Positions 19,470 to 28,781 of a stretch of 64,000 nt of DNA are shown one piece after another. A program made the translations under genes and the position numbers. The DNA is taken from assembly GCA_015062335.1 (NCBI GenBank), contig SUUU01000002.1:52059-116058 (forward strand), given 5' to 3'. The stretch comes from Alphaproteobacteria bacterium. Its GTDB lineage: Bacteria; Pseudomonadota; Alphaproteobacteria; UBA3830. The notes under the pieces are model-generated. The model searched no databases. It was given only the letters and a program-made list of their open reading frames with translations, and had not been told where the DNA came from. Each line of letters starts with the position of its first letter. Positions within the stretch are counted from its first letter, which is position 1.

Positions 19470-21257
19470 ATGCTAGACGAGATAACAGCTTTCTTTAATT
19501 TTTTGGGATCTAACGTAATTCAAAGCACCTTGGGATACTGTTTTCTTCTTCTGATGCTTCCCATGGCTTTATTCTTGTCGAGCAAATTTGTTCGTTCAGA
19601 GTTAGGTAATACAAAATCATCTCACTCATCAGATCCGCTCATAACAACGTTAGCTGGAACTTTATTGTCTATTGTCTGTTGCGCCATCTCGATTAAAATA
19701 ATCTCACTTATTTTCGGGAATAAAGTTACCTCAGAATTGGCTTTTATCATGTTATTTGTCGCAGGTATTTCTTCCCTTACTCGGGCAATTACGATGTCTA
19801 AAATCACTTCTAAATACATTGCTGGATTTTCAGAGACTGAGTCACACAGGCTAAATTCAAAAGTCTACCGTATGGCACTAATAATTTTTACAGTTGCAAC
19901 CGTAGTGTCAGTTCCTATCTCCGTTTGTTCTCCCCACTCCAAAGTAGGGATGCTTATAGCCCATATTACGTCTGTGATTGTTTTACTTTATTACCTTTTA
20001 GAATTGTATATTTCTCGAAAAATTACATCGAAATGCTTTGTCATTAAGCGATATTCTGGATTATCTATGGGATCAAAAGTTGCTTCATTTATCAACGATA
20101 AACTCAACTTTTTCTCTCTGTTGGCAATGTCCATGGTCTTGATAATCAATTCACAAAGCGAGATGAAACCCGAAATCTTGATGTTACACAACATCATAGA
20201 TATGGTTATCTCTGTTTTGATTGTATACGGACTACAATTGCTTACGACAACAATAAGTAATAAAATTTCTCAAAAAATTGAGGCACTAAAAAAACAAAAA
20301 GCGTTACTAATATCGGTAAAATCACGCCAAACAGGATTAATTTGGATTAACAACATATTGATATCATCTGTGTATGCTGTCGCTACTTTGATGATTTTGG
20401 GATATATAAGAATCGGTATTTATAAATACATCATTCATGATTCCGTAATCGTGAGTGTGATTACGATTTTAATTACCGTATTGTTGTATCACTCCTTTCA
20501 AGAAACATCTGCAATTCTTATTCAGCAAATTGATGAACATAAAAGAGATCGTATGTTGACGTTTATGCCTGTTGTATCCGTCATTTTTAATGTTGTATTG
20601 GTATGCTCTGCAGTATGCATAGTGTTATCTCAGTGGGGAATCGCTGTAATACCACTATTCGCATCATTTACGGCTGTCAGCGCTGCCATAGCTTTCGCCG
20701 CACAAGATATCATTAAAAGTTTCTTACAAGGCATCATACTTTTGTGTGAAAACAATTTCTATGTAGGAGATTTTGTTACAATTGATGGCACCAGTGGAAC
20801 TGTCAAAAGGATGGCTACAAGAGTTATCGTTTTACAAGATATTTGCGGCGACGAACACATTATACCTTATAACACCATTAAACAGATAAGCAATCATTCC
20901 AAAGATCATTTTACGCATGTAGAATCATTATTATTGGATCCATATACCGACATATCGAAGGCTTGCAATTTGTTAATGCAAATTGGTCGAGAATTGCGTC
21001 AAGACCCTAATTTTGGAAATAAAATTTTCACAGATATTTCAATTTCAGGTATGCAAAACTTCACATCAGAGGGAATAAAGGTTCGATGGAGCTTTCAAAC
21101 TAGCTCCGATATTGCTGGTCGCTTAATGAATCTTGAGGTATATAAAAGGCTATTTGAATTATTTAAAAAAGAAAATATCAAAATTCCTTACGATCAAGAA
21201 ATGGCTGCCATAGTTACTGAGCAAAGAGCTCATCACAAAAATGAAAAAGAAAGCTAA
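19470..21257 (+). CDS. MscS-family mechanosensitive channel protein with multi-span N-terminus
   Basis: The protein has 595 residues from the ATG at 19470, chosen for GGGAGAG just upstream; an ATG at 19419 lacks this. About ten hydrophobic segments precede the MscS core. The last membrane helix and pore-side sequence read FTAVSAAIAFAAQDIIKSFLQGIILL, followed by the beta domain with FYVGDFVTIDGTSGTVKRMATRVIVL and HIIPYNTIKQISNHSKD. It is larger than E. coli MscS (286) and resembles the YbdG/YnaI-like or larger classes with extra spans. Its expected job is release of solutes on hypo-osmotic shock in the inner membrane. glmM follows after nine bases. Confidence 0.88.
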   Translation: MLDEITAFFNFLGSNVIQSTLGYCFLLLMLPMALFLSSKFVRSELGNTKSSHSSDPLITTLAGTLLSIVCCAISIKIISLIFGNKVTSELAFIMLFVAGISSLTRAITMSKITSKYIAGFSETESHRLNSKVYRMALIIFTVATVVSVPISVCSPHSKVGMLIAHITSVIVLLYYLLELYISRKITSKCFVIKRYSGLSMGSKVASFINDKLNFFSLLAMSMVLIINSQSEMKPEILMLHNIIDMVISVLIVYGLQLLTTTISNKISQKIEALKKQKALLISVKSRQTGLIWINNILISSVYAVATLMILGYIRIGIYKYIIHDSVIVSVITILITVLLYHSFQETSAILIQQIDEHKRDRMLTFMPVVSVIFNVVLVCSAVCIVLSQWGIAVIPLFASFTAVSAAIAFAAQDIIKSFLQGIILLCENNFYVGDFVTIDGTSGTVKRMATRVIVLQDICGDEHIIPYNTIKQISNHSKDHFTHVESLLLDPYTDISKACNLLMQIGRELRQDPNFGNKIFTDISISGMQNFTSEGIKVRWSFQTSSDIAGRLMNLEVYKRLFELFKKENIKIPYDQEMAAIVTEQRAHHKNEKES

Positions 21258-21266
21258 GGTCAAAAT

Positions 21267-22595
21267 ATGAAAAATCTCTTCGGAACAGATGGTATACGAG
21301 GAATCGCAAACGAATATCCCGTAAACATCGACATATGCATAAAATTAGCTAACGCGATATATTTAGAATTTTTGAAAGATAATCCATCCGCCATTGTTTT
21401 AATCGGAAAAGATACACGATTATCTGGTGATATGTTGGAACACGCGATATCCGCAGCATTTTGCTCGCTTGGAGTATCAGTAAAATTACTGGGAGTCATT
21501 CCAACTCCTTGCGTCTCGATTTTAGTAAAAGAATGGAAAGCTGATCTCGGCTTAATGATCTCTGCTTCGCATAATCCATATTATGATAATGGCATAAAGC
21601 TGTTTGATCACGAAGGAATGAAATTAAATGATCAACGGGAATCAAAACTGGAAGATTTAATATTCAACTTTGAGCAATCTGAAAAAATTCCTTCTAAAAA
21701 AATAGGAAAAGTTTTCGATTGCAGCCAAGAGGCAAAAGTCTCCTATATCCAAAACGTTGAGAACTCTTTTGCCTTCAACATTAACTTGTCAAAAAGCAAA
21801 AAAATCGTAATAGATAGCGCGAATGGAGCATTGAGCAATATTGCTTCAGTGGTATTTGAACATTTTGGATTTAATGTAATATCACTAAGTGAAGCACCTA
21901 CAGGGATTAACATTAATGATGGTTGTGGAGTTATGCATCCTGATCACCTGCAAAACGCCGTAACAAAATTTAAAGCTGATTTCGGAATTGCATTTGATGG
22001 TGATGGAGATCGAGTACTAATCTGTGATGAAAATGGACAACTTTTGAATGGAGATGAATTATTGGCCATTTTATCATTATTAGACAATCATTCTGAAATT
22101 GTGGCAACTATTATGTCCAATTTCGGATTCGAAAAATATCTGAATAGTCGCAATATTAAATTGATTCGGACAAATGTCGGAGATCGATATATCTCGGAAT
22201 ACATGAAAAATCACGAAGCGGAAATAGGCGGAGAAACATCCGGTCATATCGTTATCAAGTCACACGCCCCTACAGGTGATGGCTTGTTTTCGGGATTAAG
22301 CGTTGTGTTATTTGCATTGGAACATAATCTAAAATTCAGTCAGTTGCATTTATTTAAACCATATCCCACCGTCAACGTGAATGTAAGAATAAAAAACAAA
22401 TCGGTCATACATTCTTCGTTAGTATCAGAAACTATTCAAAATTGCGAAAAAGATTTAAATGGAGAAGGAAGACTGATTGTCAGACCCTCAGGCACTGAAC
22501 CTTTGATCAGAATTTCAGCAGAAGGAGAAGAAAAGTCTACCTTAGAAAAGATCGTCAATGAAATCAAAAAGAGTATAGAGAATGCTGACAAATGA
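21267..22595 (+). CDS. glmM: Phosphoglucosamine mutase
   Basis: GlmM converts glucosamine-6-phosphate to glucosamine-1-phosphate, feeding UDP-GlcNAc for peptidoglycan and lipid A. The 442 residues show LFGTDGIRGIAN, GKDTRLSGDMLE, the phosphoserine loop SASHNPYYDNGIK, the metal loop FDGDGDRVLI, GGETSGHIV and the phosphate-binding RPSGTEPLIR. All catalytic loops are intact. Its last 14 bases overlap rmuC. Confidence 0.97.
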   Translation: MKNLFGTDGIRGIANEYPVNIDICIKLANAIYLEFLKDNPSAIVLIGKDTRLSGDMLEHAISAAFCSLGVSVKLLGVIPTPCVSILVKEWKADLGLMISASHNPYYDNGIKLFDHEGMKLNDQRESKLEDLIFNFEQSEKIPSKKIGKVFDCSQEAKVSYIQNVENSFAFNINLSKSKKIVIDSANGALSNIASVVFEHFGFNVISLSEAPTGININDGCGVMHPDHLQNAVTKFKADFGIAFDGDGDRVLICDENGQLLNGDELLAILSLLDNHSEIVATIMSNFGFEKYLNSRNIKLIRTNVGDRYISEYMKNHEAEIGGETSGHIVIKSHAPTGDGLFSGLSVVLFALEHNLKFSQLHLFKPYPTVNVNVRIKNKSVIHSSLVSETIQNCEKDLNGEGRLIVRPSGTEPLIRISAEGEEKSTLEKIVNEIKKSIENADK

Positions 22596-23952
22596 ATTGA
22601 GCATCGTAATCGCTTGTGTCGTGGCAATAATTTTTTTGCTTATAAACATAAAACAATTGAGCGATAAAGTCAGATACTACTCTGATTTGAGTGTCAAATT
22701 TCACGACATACAATTAGAAAGCGCAAAACTTCAAGAGAAATGTGATCAATTTGACGATATCAATGATAAATATTCTCTATTGCTAAACCGTTATGCAAAT
22801 TTAGAAAAAGAAAATGTTATATTGCAGATGGAGTTAGAGCAAGAACGTAAAAATTTGTCAGATAGGCTCAAATTATTAGAAACAGCTGAAAACAAATTAA
22901 CTGATACATTTAAATCAATTAGCGCAGAAGCCTTATCTAAAAACAATCAATCATTTTTAGACCTAGCCAAAAGTGTTTTCGGCCAACTTCATGAGAAAAC
23001 AAAAGCTGATTTGATGATGAACACAAAATCCATCGGAGACTTAGTTACCCCAATAAAACAAGCCCTTGACGGGGTCGACGTCAAATTAGGAGAATTGGAA
23101 AAATCTCGTATAGGAGCATATGAATCTTTAAAACAGCAAGTCGGTGATTTGATTTCAACTCAAAATTCCTTGAAAAAAGAAACCTGCAATTTAGTTGCAG
23201 CACTTAAAGCCCCGTCCGCCAGAGGTCGCTGGGGAGAAATGCAATTACGTCGTATAGTAGAATTATCAGGAATGATGAATCATTGCGACTTCCAAGAACA
23301 AGTTGTATCAAATGATCAAGATCGTAGTATTCGTCCGGATATGGTAATTTATTATCCAGGCAACAAAAAAGTTATAGTAGACTCTAAGGCTCCGCTGTCC
23401 GCTTATTTCAGATCCTTGGAAATTCCAAATGGGGAAGACAGGAAGACTTTGTTGCAAGAGCATGCAAAACTAATTCGTAGACACATTTTAGATTTATCGA
23501 AGAAAGAATATTGGTCTCAATTTCCGTCCAGTCCTGAATTTGTCATTATGTTTCTGCCGGGAGAAGTCTTTTTTTCTGCGGCAATGGAACAAGATCCATT
23601 ACTGATCGAATTCGCGATGCAAAAAAATATCATCATGACAACGCCATCTACGCTACTAGCGTTGCTTCATACAATCTCTTGGGGATGGCAACAGGAAAAT
23701 TTAGCAAATAACGCGAAGCAAATCGTCCAGTTAGGTAAAGAGATGCACAAAAGATTGAATGATATGCTGCAACATTTCCGGGCTGTTGGACGAAACATCA
23801 CATCTACAGTTCAAGCTTATAATCAAACTGTCGCAAGCCTTGAAAGCCGAGTTCTTGTTAGCGCAAGGAAGTTCAATGATATACAAAAAAGTGATACTCC
23901 CTTAATTGAATTGCCTCAGATTGAACAAACGTCCCGCCAAATCAAAGATTGA
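22582..23952 (+). CDS. rmuC: DNA recombination protein RmuC
   Basis: RmuC is a putative nuclease limiting DNA inversions at short repeats. The 456-residue product has an N-terminal membrane segment (IVIACVVAIIFLLINI), a long coiled coil (about 30-120), then the nuclease-like core: SARGRWGEMQLRRIVELSGM, RPDMVIYYPG, KVIVDSKAPLSAYF, EFVIMFLPGE and TPSTLLALLHTISWGWQQ. It overlaps glmM by 14 bases upstream, and its 3' end overlaps the convergent pgk by 11 bases. Confidence 0.94.
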   Translation: MLTNELSIVIACVVAIIFLLINIKQLSDKVRYYSDLSVKFHDIQLESAKLQEKCDQFDDINDKYSLLLNRYANLEKENVILQMELEQERKNLSDRLKLLETAENKLTDTFKSISAEALSKNNQSFLDLAKSVFGQLHEKTKADLMMNTKSIGDLVTPIKQALDGVDVKLGELEKSRIGAYESLKQQVGDLISTQNSLKKETCNLVAALKAPSARGRWGEMQLRRIVELSGMMNHCDFQEQVVSNDQDRSIRPDMVIYYPGNKKVIVDSKAPLSAYFRSLEIPNGEDRKTLLQEHAKLIRRHILDLSKKEYWSQFPSSPEFVIMFLPGEVFFSAAMEQDPLLIEFAMQKNIIMTTPSTLLALLHTISWGWQQENLANNAKQIVQLGKEMHKRLNDMLQHFRAVGRNITSTVQAYNQTVASLESRVLVSARKFNDIQKSDTPLIELPQIEQTSRQIKD

Positions 23953-25114
23953 TCGAATTTCTCACTACAGAATCCAATCCCGGAAATTCCCCTCGCTCTA
24001 AATAGCTTAAAAATGCCCCTCCAGCGGTTGAAACGTAGGATAGTTTGTCTTTTACATCAAATTTTTTCATCGCAAATCCCGTATCTCCACCACCTACAAT
24101 TGAAAGTAGCCCCTTCTCTTGAGTTTGCCGCGCTAAAAACTGCGCCAATGATTTTGTACCATAATCAAAAGGCGTTTTTTCAAACAAACCAACAGGCCCA
24201 TTCCAAAACACAGATGAACTTTGCGCAATATGCTCTTGAAACAACTCAACTGTTCGAGGCCCAATATCAAAAACACTGGCTTGATCATTTTCAGATGAAA
24301 TTATAGTACAATCTACTCCGTCATCTGATGATATCAACGCCGCAAAGTCAATAGGCATTAGTAATTTACAATTGAATTGATTTGCACTCGAAATGATTTC
24401 ATTTACATCATCTTCAAATCCCTTCGGATCGAAAATTTTCAATGTAGAATTTCCATAATATGCCAAAAACGCCCCAGAAATTCCTCCGCCCAATGCTAAG
24501 ACATTTACTTCCTTTACAAGGCTTTTTAGAAGATTTATTTTTGTATGTAATTTTGCTCCCCCTATTATTGCCATTTTCTGGCCAGTTTTTCCATCAAAGA
24601 ATTTATCAGCTATATGAATCTCTCTTTTGAAATTTTCGCCAAGAACCGATGGAATAAATTTCGGGATACCATATATTGATGCATGTTTTCTATGAGACAC
24701 AGAAAAGGCCTCATTTATAAAAACATCGCCTAGAGATGCTAATTTTTTTGCAAATTCGAGATTGCACAATTCTTCCTCATTATGAAATCTGAGATTTTCA
24801 AGTAGAATCAAGTTATTCGCAGACGTATTGCTTATTATTGCTTTCGCGTCATCCGATATACAATCATCTATAAATTGGACATGCGATCCGTAAATGTTTT
24901 CTATATGAGGAATTAAAATTTTCAAGCTCTGTTCATCATTTCTTAGCGTTGTTTTTCCAAGATGAGAAAGAATAACGACCTTTGCTCCTTGAGATTGTAA
25001 AGCCTTAATTGTATTCAATGGTTGACGTATCCTTGCATCATCCAAAACAATCCCTAATTGAATAGGAACATTGAAATCAACTCTGACCAATACAACTTTG
25101 TTAAGCAAATCCAT
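23942..25114 (-). CDS. pgk: Phosphoglycerate kinase
   Basis: This glycolytic kinase interconverts 1,3-bisphosphoglycerate and 3-phosphoglycerate with ATP formation. The 390 residues have VLVRVDFNVPIQ, ILSHLGKTT, LLENLRFHNEEE, FINEAFSVSHRKHAS, MAIIGGAKLHTKI, LALGGGISGAF, FWNGPVGLFEKTPF and SIVGGGDTGFAM. SHLGKTT replaces the usual SHLGRPK/T, a minor change. The gene is alone (no gap or fba beside it), convergent with rmuC and divergent from the hydrolase gene. Confidence 0.96.
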   Translation of the reverse strand: MDLLNKVVLVRVDFNVPIQLGIVLDDARIRQPLNTIKALQSQGAKVVILSHLGKTTLRNDEQSLKILIPHIENIYGSHVQFIDDCISDDAKAIISNTSANNLILLENLRFHNEEELCNLEFAKKLASLGDVFINEAFSVSHRKHASIYGIPKFIPSVLGENFKREIHIADKFFDGKTGQKMAIIGGAKLHTKINLLKSLVKEVNVLALGGGISGAFLAYYGNSTLKIFDPKGFEDDVNEIISSANQFNCKLLMPIDFAALISSDDGVDCTIISSENDQASVFDIGPRTVELFQEHIAQSSSVFWNGPVGLFEKTPFDYGTKSLAQFLARQTQEKGLLSIVGGGDTGFAMKKFDVKDKLSYVSTAGGAFLSYLERGEFPGLDSVVRNSINL

Positions 25115-25322
25115 ATCTTATCTCCTAGTATTCATGTTATATATACCTTAATTTGATAAAAATTTAATTAAAACCTTTAAATCTGCCACTAGACTTCCAC
25201 ATCTTATCCTATTGCAACAAAATTTCAATTTTTTTGAAAAAATTCCTTGCAAAATCATTAGAAAGATATTATTTGATAGGACGAGTTTTTTTGTACTCAA
25301 CACGATTAAAGGAGAAATAAAT

Positions 25323-25979
25323 ATGCCGGCAATAGTTTTAACGGGACAGTCAGGAAGAATTGAAGCACGCTATCACCACAGCAGACAGCCTTTGGCTCCT
25401 CTAGCGATTGTGCTTCATCCTCATCCTTTACAAGGAGGAACGATGAATAATCGCGTAACTGTAACCCTGTATAATTCTTTTGTCGAAAATGGATTTTCGG
25501 TTATCAGATTCAATTTTCGAGGAGTTGGAAAATCCGAAGGAGTGTTTTCAAAAGGAGAGGGAGAGCTGACAGATACTGCCGCAGTACTAGACTGGATTCA
25601 ATCCATAAATCCAGGAACCCGTCCGATTTGGATAGCGGGGTTTTCTTTCGGCGCTTTGATCGGAATGCAGTTATTAATGCGGCGTCCTGAAATCTCAGGA
25701 TTTGTTTCAGTCTGTCCACCGGCAAATCTTTTTGATTTCTCATTTTTGGCTCCATGCCCAGTATCCGGATTAATAATCAATGGAGCCAATGATCACGTTT
25801 GCCCACAAGAACCAATCGAAAAATTAGTGGAAAAATTAAATACTCAGAGGGGGATTTCAATGTTTCACAGAGTAATAGAAGATTGCGATCATTCGTTTAC
25901 AGGGCATCTTGATGACATAAAAAGCAGCATTAATGAATATTTGGCAGCAAGAACAGCAAAAAATGTAGTAAACTTTTAA
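25323..25979 (+). CDS. Alpha/beta hydrolase
   Basis: The 218-residue protein starts at the ATG at 25323, preceded by AAAGGAGA; an ATG at 25212 is less likely. It belongs to the small serine-hydrolase group common in alphaproteobacteria: AIVLHPHPLQGGTMNNRV near the start, FNFRGVGKSEG, the nucleophile elbow IAGFSFGALIG, a likely acid in NGANDHVCP and a late histidine in EDCDHSFTGH. The substrate is unknown; esterase or thioesterase activity is the generic guess. tyrS follows after 22 bases with its own AAAGGAG, so the two may be cotranscribed. Confidence 0.85.
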   Translation: MPAIVLTGQSGRIEARYHHSRQPLAPLAIVLHPHPLQGGTMNNRVTVTLYNSFVENGFSVIRFNFRGVGKSEGVFSKGEGELTDTAAVLDWIQSINPGTRPIWIAGFSFGALIGMQLLMRRPEISGFVSVCPPANLFDFSFLAPCPVSGLIINGANDHVCPQEPIEKLVEKLNTQRGISMFHRVIEDCDHSFTGHLDDIKSSINEYLAARTAKNVVNF

Positions 25980-26001
25980 TGTGTGAAAAGGAGCGTTAAG
26001 T

Positions 26002-27255
26002 ATGATCTATAAATCCGATTTCGTAAATGAAGCATTAGCTAGAGGATTTTTATACCAATCCACAAACTTGGAAGATATGGACACATATTTAGCAACCCCA
26101 GGCAAAAGAGCCTATGTCGGATTTGATATTACAGCAAAAAGCTTACATGTAGGTCATTTGCTTCCTATCTTTACGATGAGATTATTTCAAAAGCACGGTC
26201 ATCAGCCAATCTTAATAGTAGGAGGAGGAACAACCAAAATAGGGGATCCCTCATTCAGAAACACAACTCGCCCTATGCTTACAGATGATCAGATTGCAGA
26301 AAATTTGAAAGGCATAAAGGCATGTTTGATGCCGTTTTTAAAATTCGGAGATGAAGGAAATAGCGCCATCATGCTCAACAATGATACTTGGCTTGGCAGT
26401 TTAAACTATTTGGATTTTTTAAGAGAGATCGGCACGTTTTTTTCAGTAAATCGTATGATCGGATTTGATTCCGTAAAAACTAAGTTACAAGAAAACAACT
26501 CACTTAGCTTTTTGGAGTTCAACTACATGATCATGCAAGGGTATGATTTCTATACCCTTTTTAAAGAATACAACTGCCCTATTCAACTGGGAGGACAAGA
26601 TCAGTGGGGAAACATAGTTTGCGGCATTGATCTGATTCGAAAAAAAGCAGGGAAAGAAGCTTACGGCTTTACCAATCCGTTACTTACAACAAGCGACGGA
26701 AAGAAAATGGGAAAAACCGCAAATGGTGCAGTTTGGTTATCTCCAGAACTTATGAGTGCCTACGATTTTTGGCAATATTGGCGAAACGTCAATGACGACG
26801 ATGTAATAAAGTTACTGTACTTATTTTCAGATATCCCTGTCCAGGATATTAAGAAAATGGAAAATATTCATGGACAAGAGTTAAATGAGTTGAAGATTTT
26901 GTTAGCAGACAGCGTAACTACTATTATTCACGGCAAGGAGTCTTTAAACGAAATTCACCAATGCGCATCAGGTATGTTTGGGCAGGCTTGTAATGATTTA
27001 TCGAAAATGTCACAGATTCGCAAACATAAAATTAACATGTCTCAAATATCAAACACATCAATTATTGATATTCTTGTTGATAGTCAACTGTGCAATAGCC
27101 GAAGCGATGCCAAGAGATTGTTGAGAGGACGTGGCGTTTATATTAATGATGAAACAATTGATGAAAATTTCAAATTTTCTGCCGATACTCAAAGCAGAGA
27201 CATGCTAAAACTATCATGCGGAAAAAAGAAAAATGTCATTTTGTTAATCGAATAA
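26002..27255 (+). CDS. tyrS: Tyrosyl-tRNA synthetase
   Basis: This class I synthetase charges tRNA-Tyr. The 417 residues include YVGFDITAKSLHVGHLLPI with the HIGH-type HVGH, the tyrosine pocket NYMIMQGYDFYTLF and QLGGQDQWGN, and KMGKTANGAVWL as the KMSKS-type loop (TyrRS normally has K-F/M-GKT). A C-terminal S4-like RNA-binding part includes SRSDAKRLLRGRGVYIND. AAAGGAG precedes the start. A tRNA-Lys lies downstream on the other strand. Confidence 0.97.
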   Translation: MIYKSDFVNEALARGFLYQSTNLEDMDTYLATPGKRAYVGFDITAKSLHVGHLLPIFTMRLFQKHGHQPILIVGGGTTKIGDPSFRNTTRPMLTDDQIAENLKGIKACLMPFLKFGDEGNSAIMLNNDTWLGSLNYLDFLREIGTFFSVNRMIGFDSVKTKLQENNSLSFLEFNYMIMQGYDFYTLFKEYNCPIQLGGQDQWGNIVCGIDLIRKKAGKEAYGFTNPLLTTSDGKKMGKTANGAVWLSPELMSAYDFWQYWRNVNDDDVIKLLYLFSDIPVQDIKKMENIHGQELNELKILLADSVTTIIHGKESLNEIHQCASGMFGQACNDLSKMSQIRKHKINMSQISNTSIIDILVDSQLCNSRSDAKRLLRGRGVYINDETIDENFKFSADTQSRDMLKLSCGKKKNVILLIE

Positions 27256-27302
27256 CAACAAACATAAATTTCCAACCACTTTGTAAAAGTATAACTTTGA
27301 GA

Positions 27303-27378
27303 TGGTGGGCAATGCAGGATTCGAACCTGCGACACCCTGATTAAAAGTCAGGTGCTCTACCAACTGAGCTAATTGCCC
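27303..27378 (-). tRNA. tRNA-Lys (anticodon TTT)
   Basis: Read on the minus strand, the 76-base gene has acceptor stem GGGCAAT/ATTGCCC, a D arm with AGCTCAGTTGGTAGAGC, an anticodon arm CTGAC-TTTTAAT-... with anticodon TTT, a T arm with GGTTCGAATCC, discriminator A and an encoded CCA end. It stands alone between tyrS and a glycosyltransferase gene. Confidence 0.97.
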
Positions 27379-27419
27379 TTAGCAAACTGGGTTCATACTA
27401 TAGCAAATATTCGAATGAA

Positions 27420-28409
27420 TCAAGCGCGACTGATGTTTTTTATTAAAATTTCACGATCTTGTTTAAATCTCATGGAAAGATAATGTAATTTTTTTATTTC
27501 TATCCTTGTTTTATTAAGACTACTCAATATTAACCCGCTAACAAAACTTAATAATGACGCTATCATTATCGTCACAGATACTAGTAAGGTCGGCACTCTC
27601 GGAACTAACCCGGTTTCCAAATATAATCGAAGGATAGGGTCAAAAATAATCATAGAAATTCCGCAAAGAAGAATAGAGAGGCTCCCAAAAAACAACAAAG
27701 GCCTATTTTCTTGCAATAATCTAACGACACTGAATAGAATTTTAACTCCATCCGTTATTGTATTAAGCTTACTGACAGAATTTGGAGGCCTTTCACAATA
27801 CGCCGACTCAATCTCCACGCACTGCAATGACAAAGTCAAAGCATGAATAGACAACTCTGCCTCTATATCAAAACCATCTGATGTAATAGGAAAAGTTTTA
27901 ACAAATCTTTTTGAAAAGGCCCTATAACCTGAAAAAACATCCTGAAATTCACTTCCAAATAACAACGATAACATCTTATTAAACAGAAAATTTCCAAATT
28001 TATGCCCAAGCGGAAATGCTTTTTCCGAATTTTCTTTACGCACAGCAACAACCATATCCGCTTGCTCTTGGTTTATTGCATTTAACATCTCAATTGCATC
28101 ATTTGGATTGTATGTACCATCTCCATCTGTCATAAGATAAAGATCGGCATCTATATTTGAGAACATTTTTCTAACAACATTGCCTTTCCCTCGTTTTCTC
28201 ACAAATATAACACTGGCGCCAGCCTCTTTTGCTTTTCTTGCCGTATCATCCGTTGAAAAATTGTCATACACATAGATTTTTGCCTGAGGCAAAACTTTCT
28301 TAAAATCAGATACAACCTTAAATATTGTGCTCTCCTCGTTATAACAAGGAATTAAAATCGCAATTGATGGAATTTTGACCATGGTTAAGTCATTAGTTCT
28401 TTCAATCAT
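27420..28409 (-). CDS. Family 2 glycosyltransferase, polyprenyl-phosphate sugar transferase type
   Basis: The 329-residue protein starts at the ATG at 28407-28409, which has CGGAGGAG upstream. The GT-A domain begins IAILIPCYNEESTI, continues with VYDNFSTDDTARKAKEAGA and has the metal-binding MTDGDGTYNP. FSGYRAFSKRF follows. Two membrane helices close the protein (LLFFGSLSILLCGISMIIF and LLVSVTIMIASLLSFVSGLIL). This is the layout of dolichyl/undecaprenyl-phosphate mannosyl- or glucosyltransferases (DPM1/GtrB-like) that load sugars on lipid carriers for envelope glycans. The sugar is not readable from sequence. Confidence 0.86.
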   Translation of the reverse strand: MIERTNDLTMVKIPSIAILIPCYNEESTIFKVVSDFKKVLPQAKIYVYDNFSTDDTARKAKEAGASVIFVRKRGKGNVVRKMFSNIDADLYLMTDGDGTYNPNDAIEMLNAINQEQADMVVAVRKENSEKAFPLGHKFGNFLFNKMLSLLFGSEFQDVFSGYRAFSKRFVKTFPITSDGFDIEAELSIHALTLSLQCVEIESAYCERPPNSVSKLNTITDGVKILFSVVRLLQENRPLLFFGSLSILLCGISMIIFDPILRLYLETGLVPRVPTLLVSVTIMIASLLSFVSGLILSSLNKTRIEIKKLHYLSMRFKQDREILIKNISRA

Positions 28410-28527
28410 TACTCCTCCGCCACAGATCAAAACATAAAATGATTAACAAAAAATAAACGTTACAACGCTAATACATTTGGCACATGGATTTATTGTTGAA
28501 ATACGATAATTTATTTTGATATGCGTC

Positions 28528-28556
28528 TTGAAAAATATAAGTTTTTTGTGTACAAG
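28528..28556 (+). promoter_or_regulatory. Candidate promoter of the rpmF-plsX-fabH-ihfA-fabI operon
   Basis: TTGAAA (28528-28533), a 17-base spacer, then TACAAG (28551-28556), about 37 bases upstream of rpmF. The -10 is only a fair match. Confidence 0.35.
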
Positions 28557-28592
28557 GTTGAGGGTTATAAACAAAATTGTTAGGAGTTAGAT

Positions 28593-28781
28593 ATGGCAAC
28601 GCCAAGAAAAAAGGTAAGCAAATCCAAAAGAAATATGCGTAGGTCTCATTTGGCCTTGACGCCAGTTAATGCTGTGCTTTGCCCGAATTGCGGTGAATCG
28701 AAATTGCCTCATCATATGTGCAAAAATTGTGGCATGTATAACAATCGTCAAGTTTTAAAAGATAGACGTCAAGACGCATAA
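28593..28781 (+). CDS. rpmF: 50S ribosomal protein L32
   Basis: This 62-residue ribosomal protein begins [19 protein letters not shown] and has two Cys pairs (CPNC and CKNC) forming the zinc site. TTAGGAGTT precedes the start. The stop and the plsX start share bases (TAATG), giving the conserved rpmF-plsX-fabH order that links ribosome and lipid synthesis in many bacteria. Confidence 0.97.
   Translation: MATPRKKVSKSKRNMRRSHLALTPVNAVLCPNCGESKLPHHMCKNCGMYNNRQVLKDRRQDA

Noticed and set aside
26002-27255. KMGKT in TyrS as a degenerate KMSKS motif
   Set aside because: Bacterial tyrosyl-tRNA synthetases normally have a K-F/M-GKT loop, so this is ordinary.
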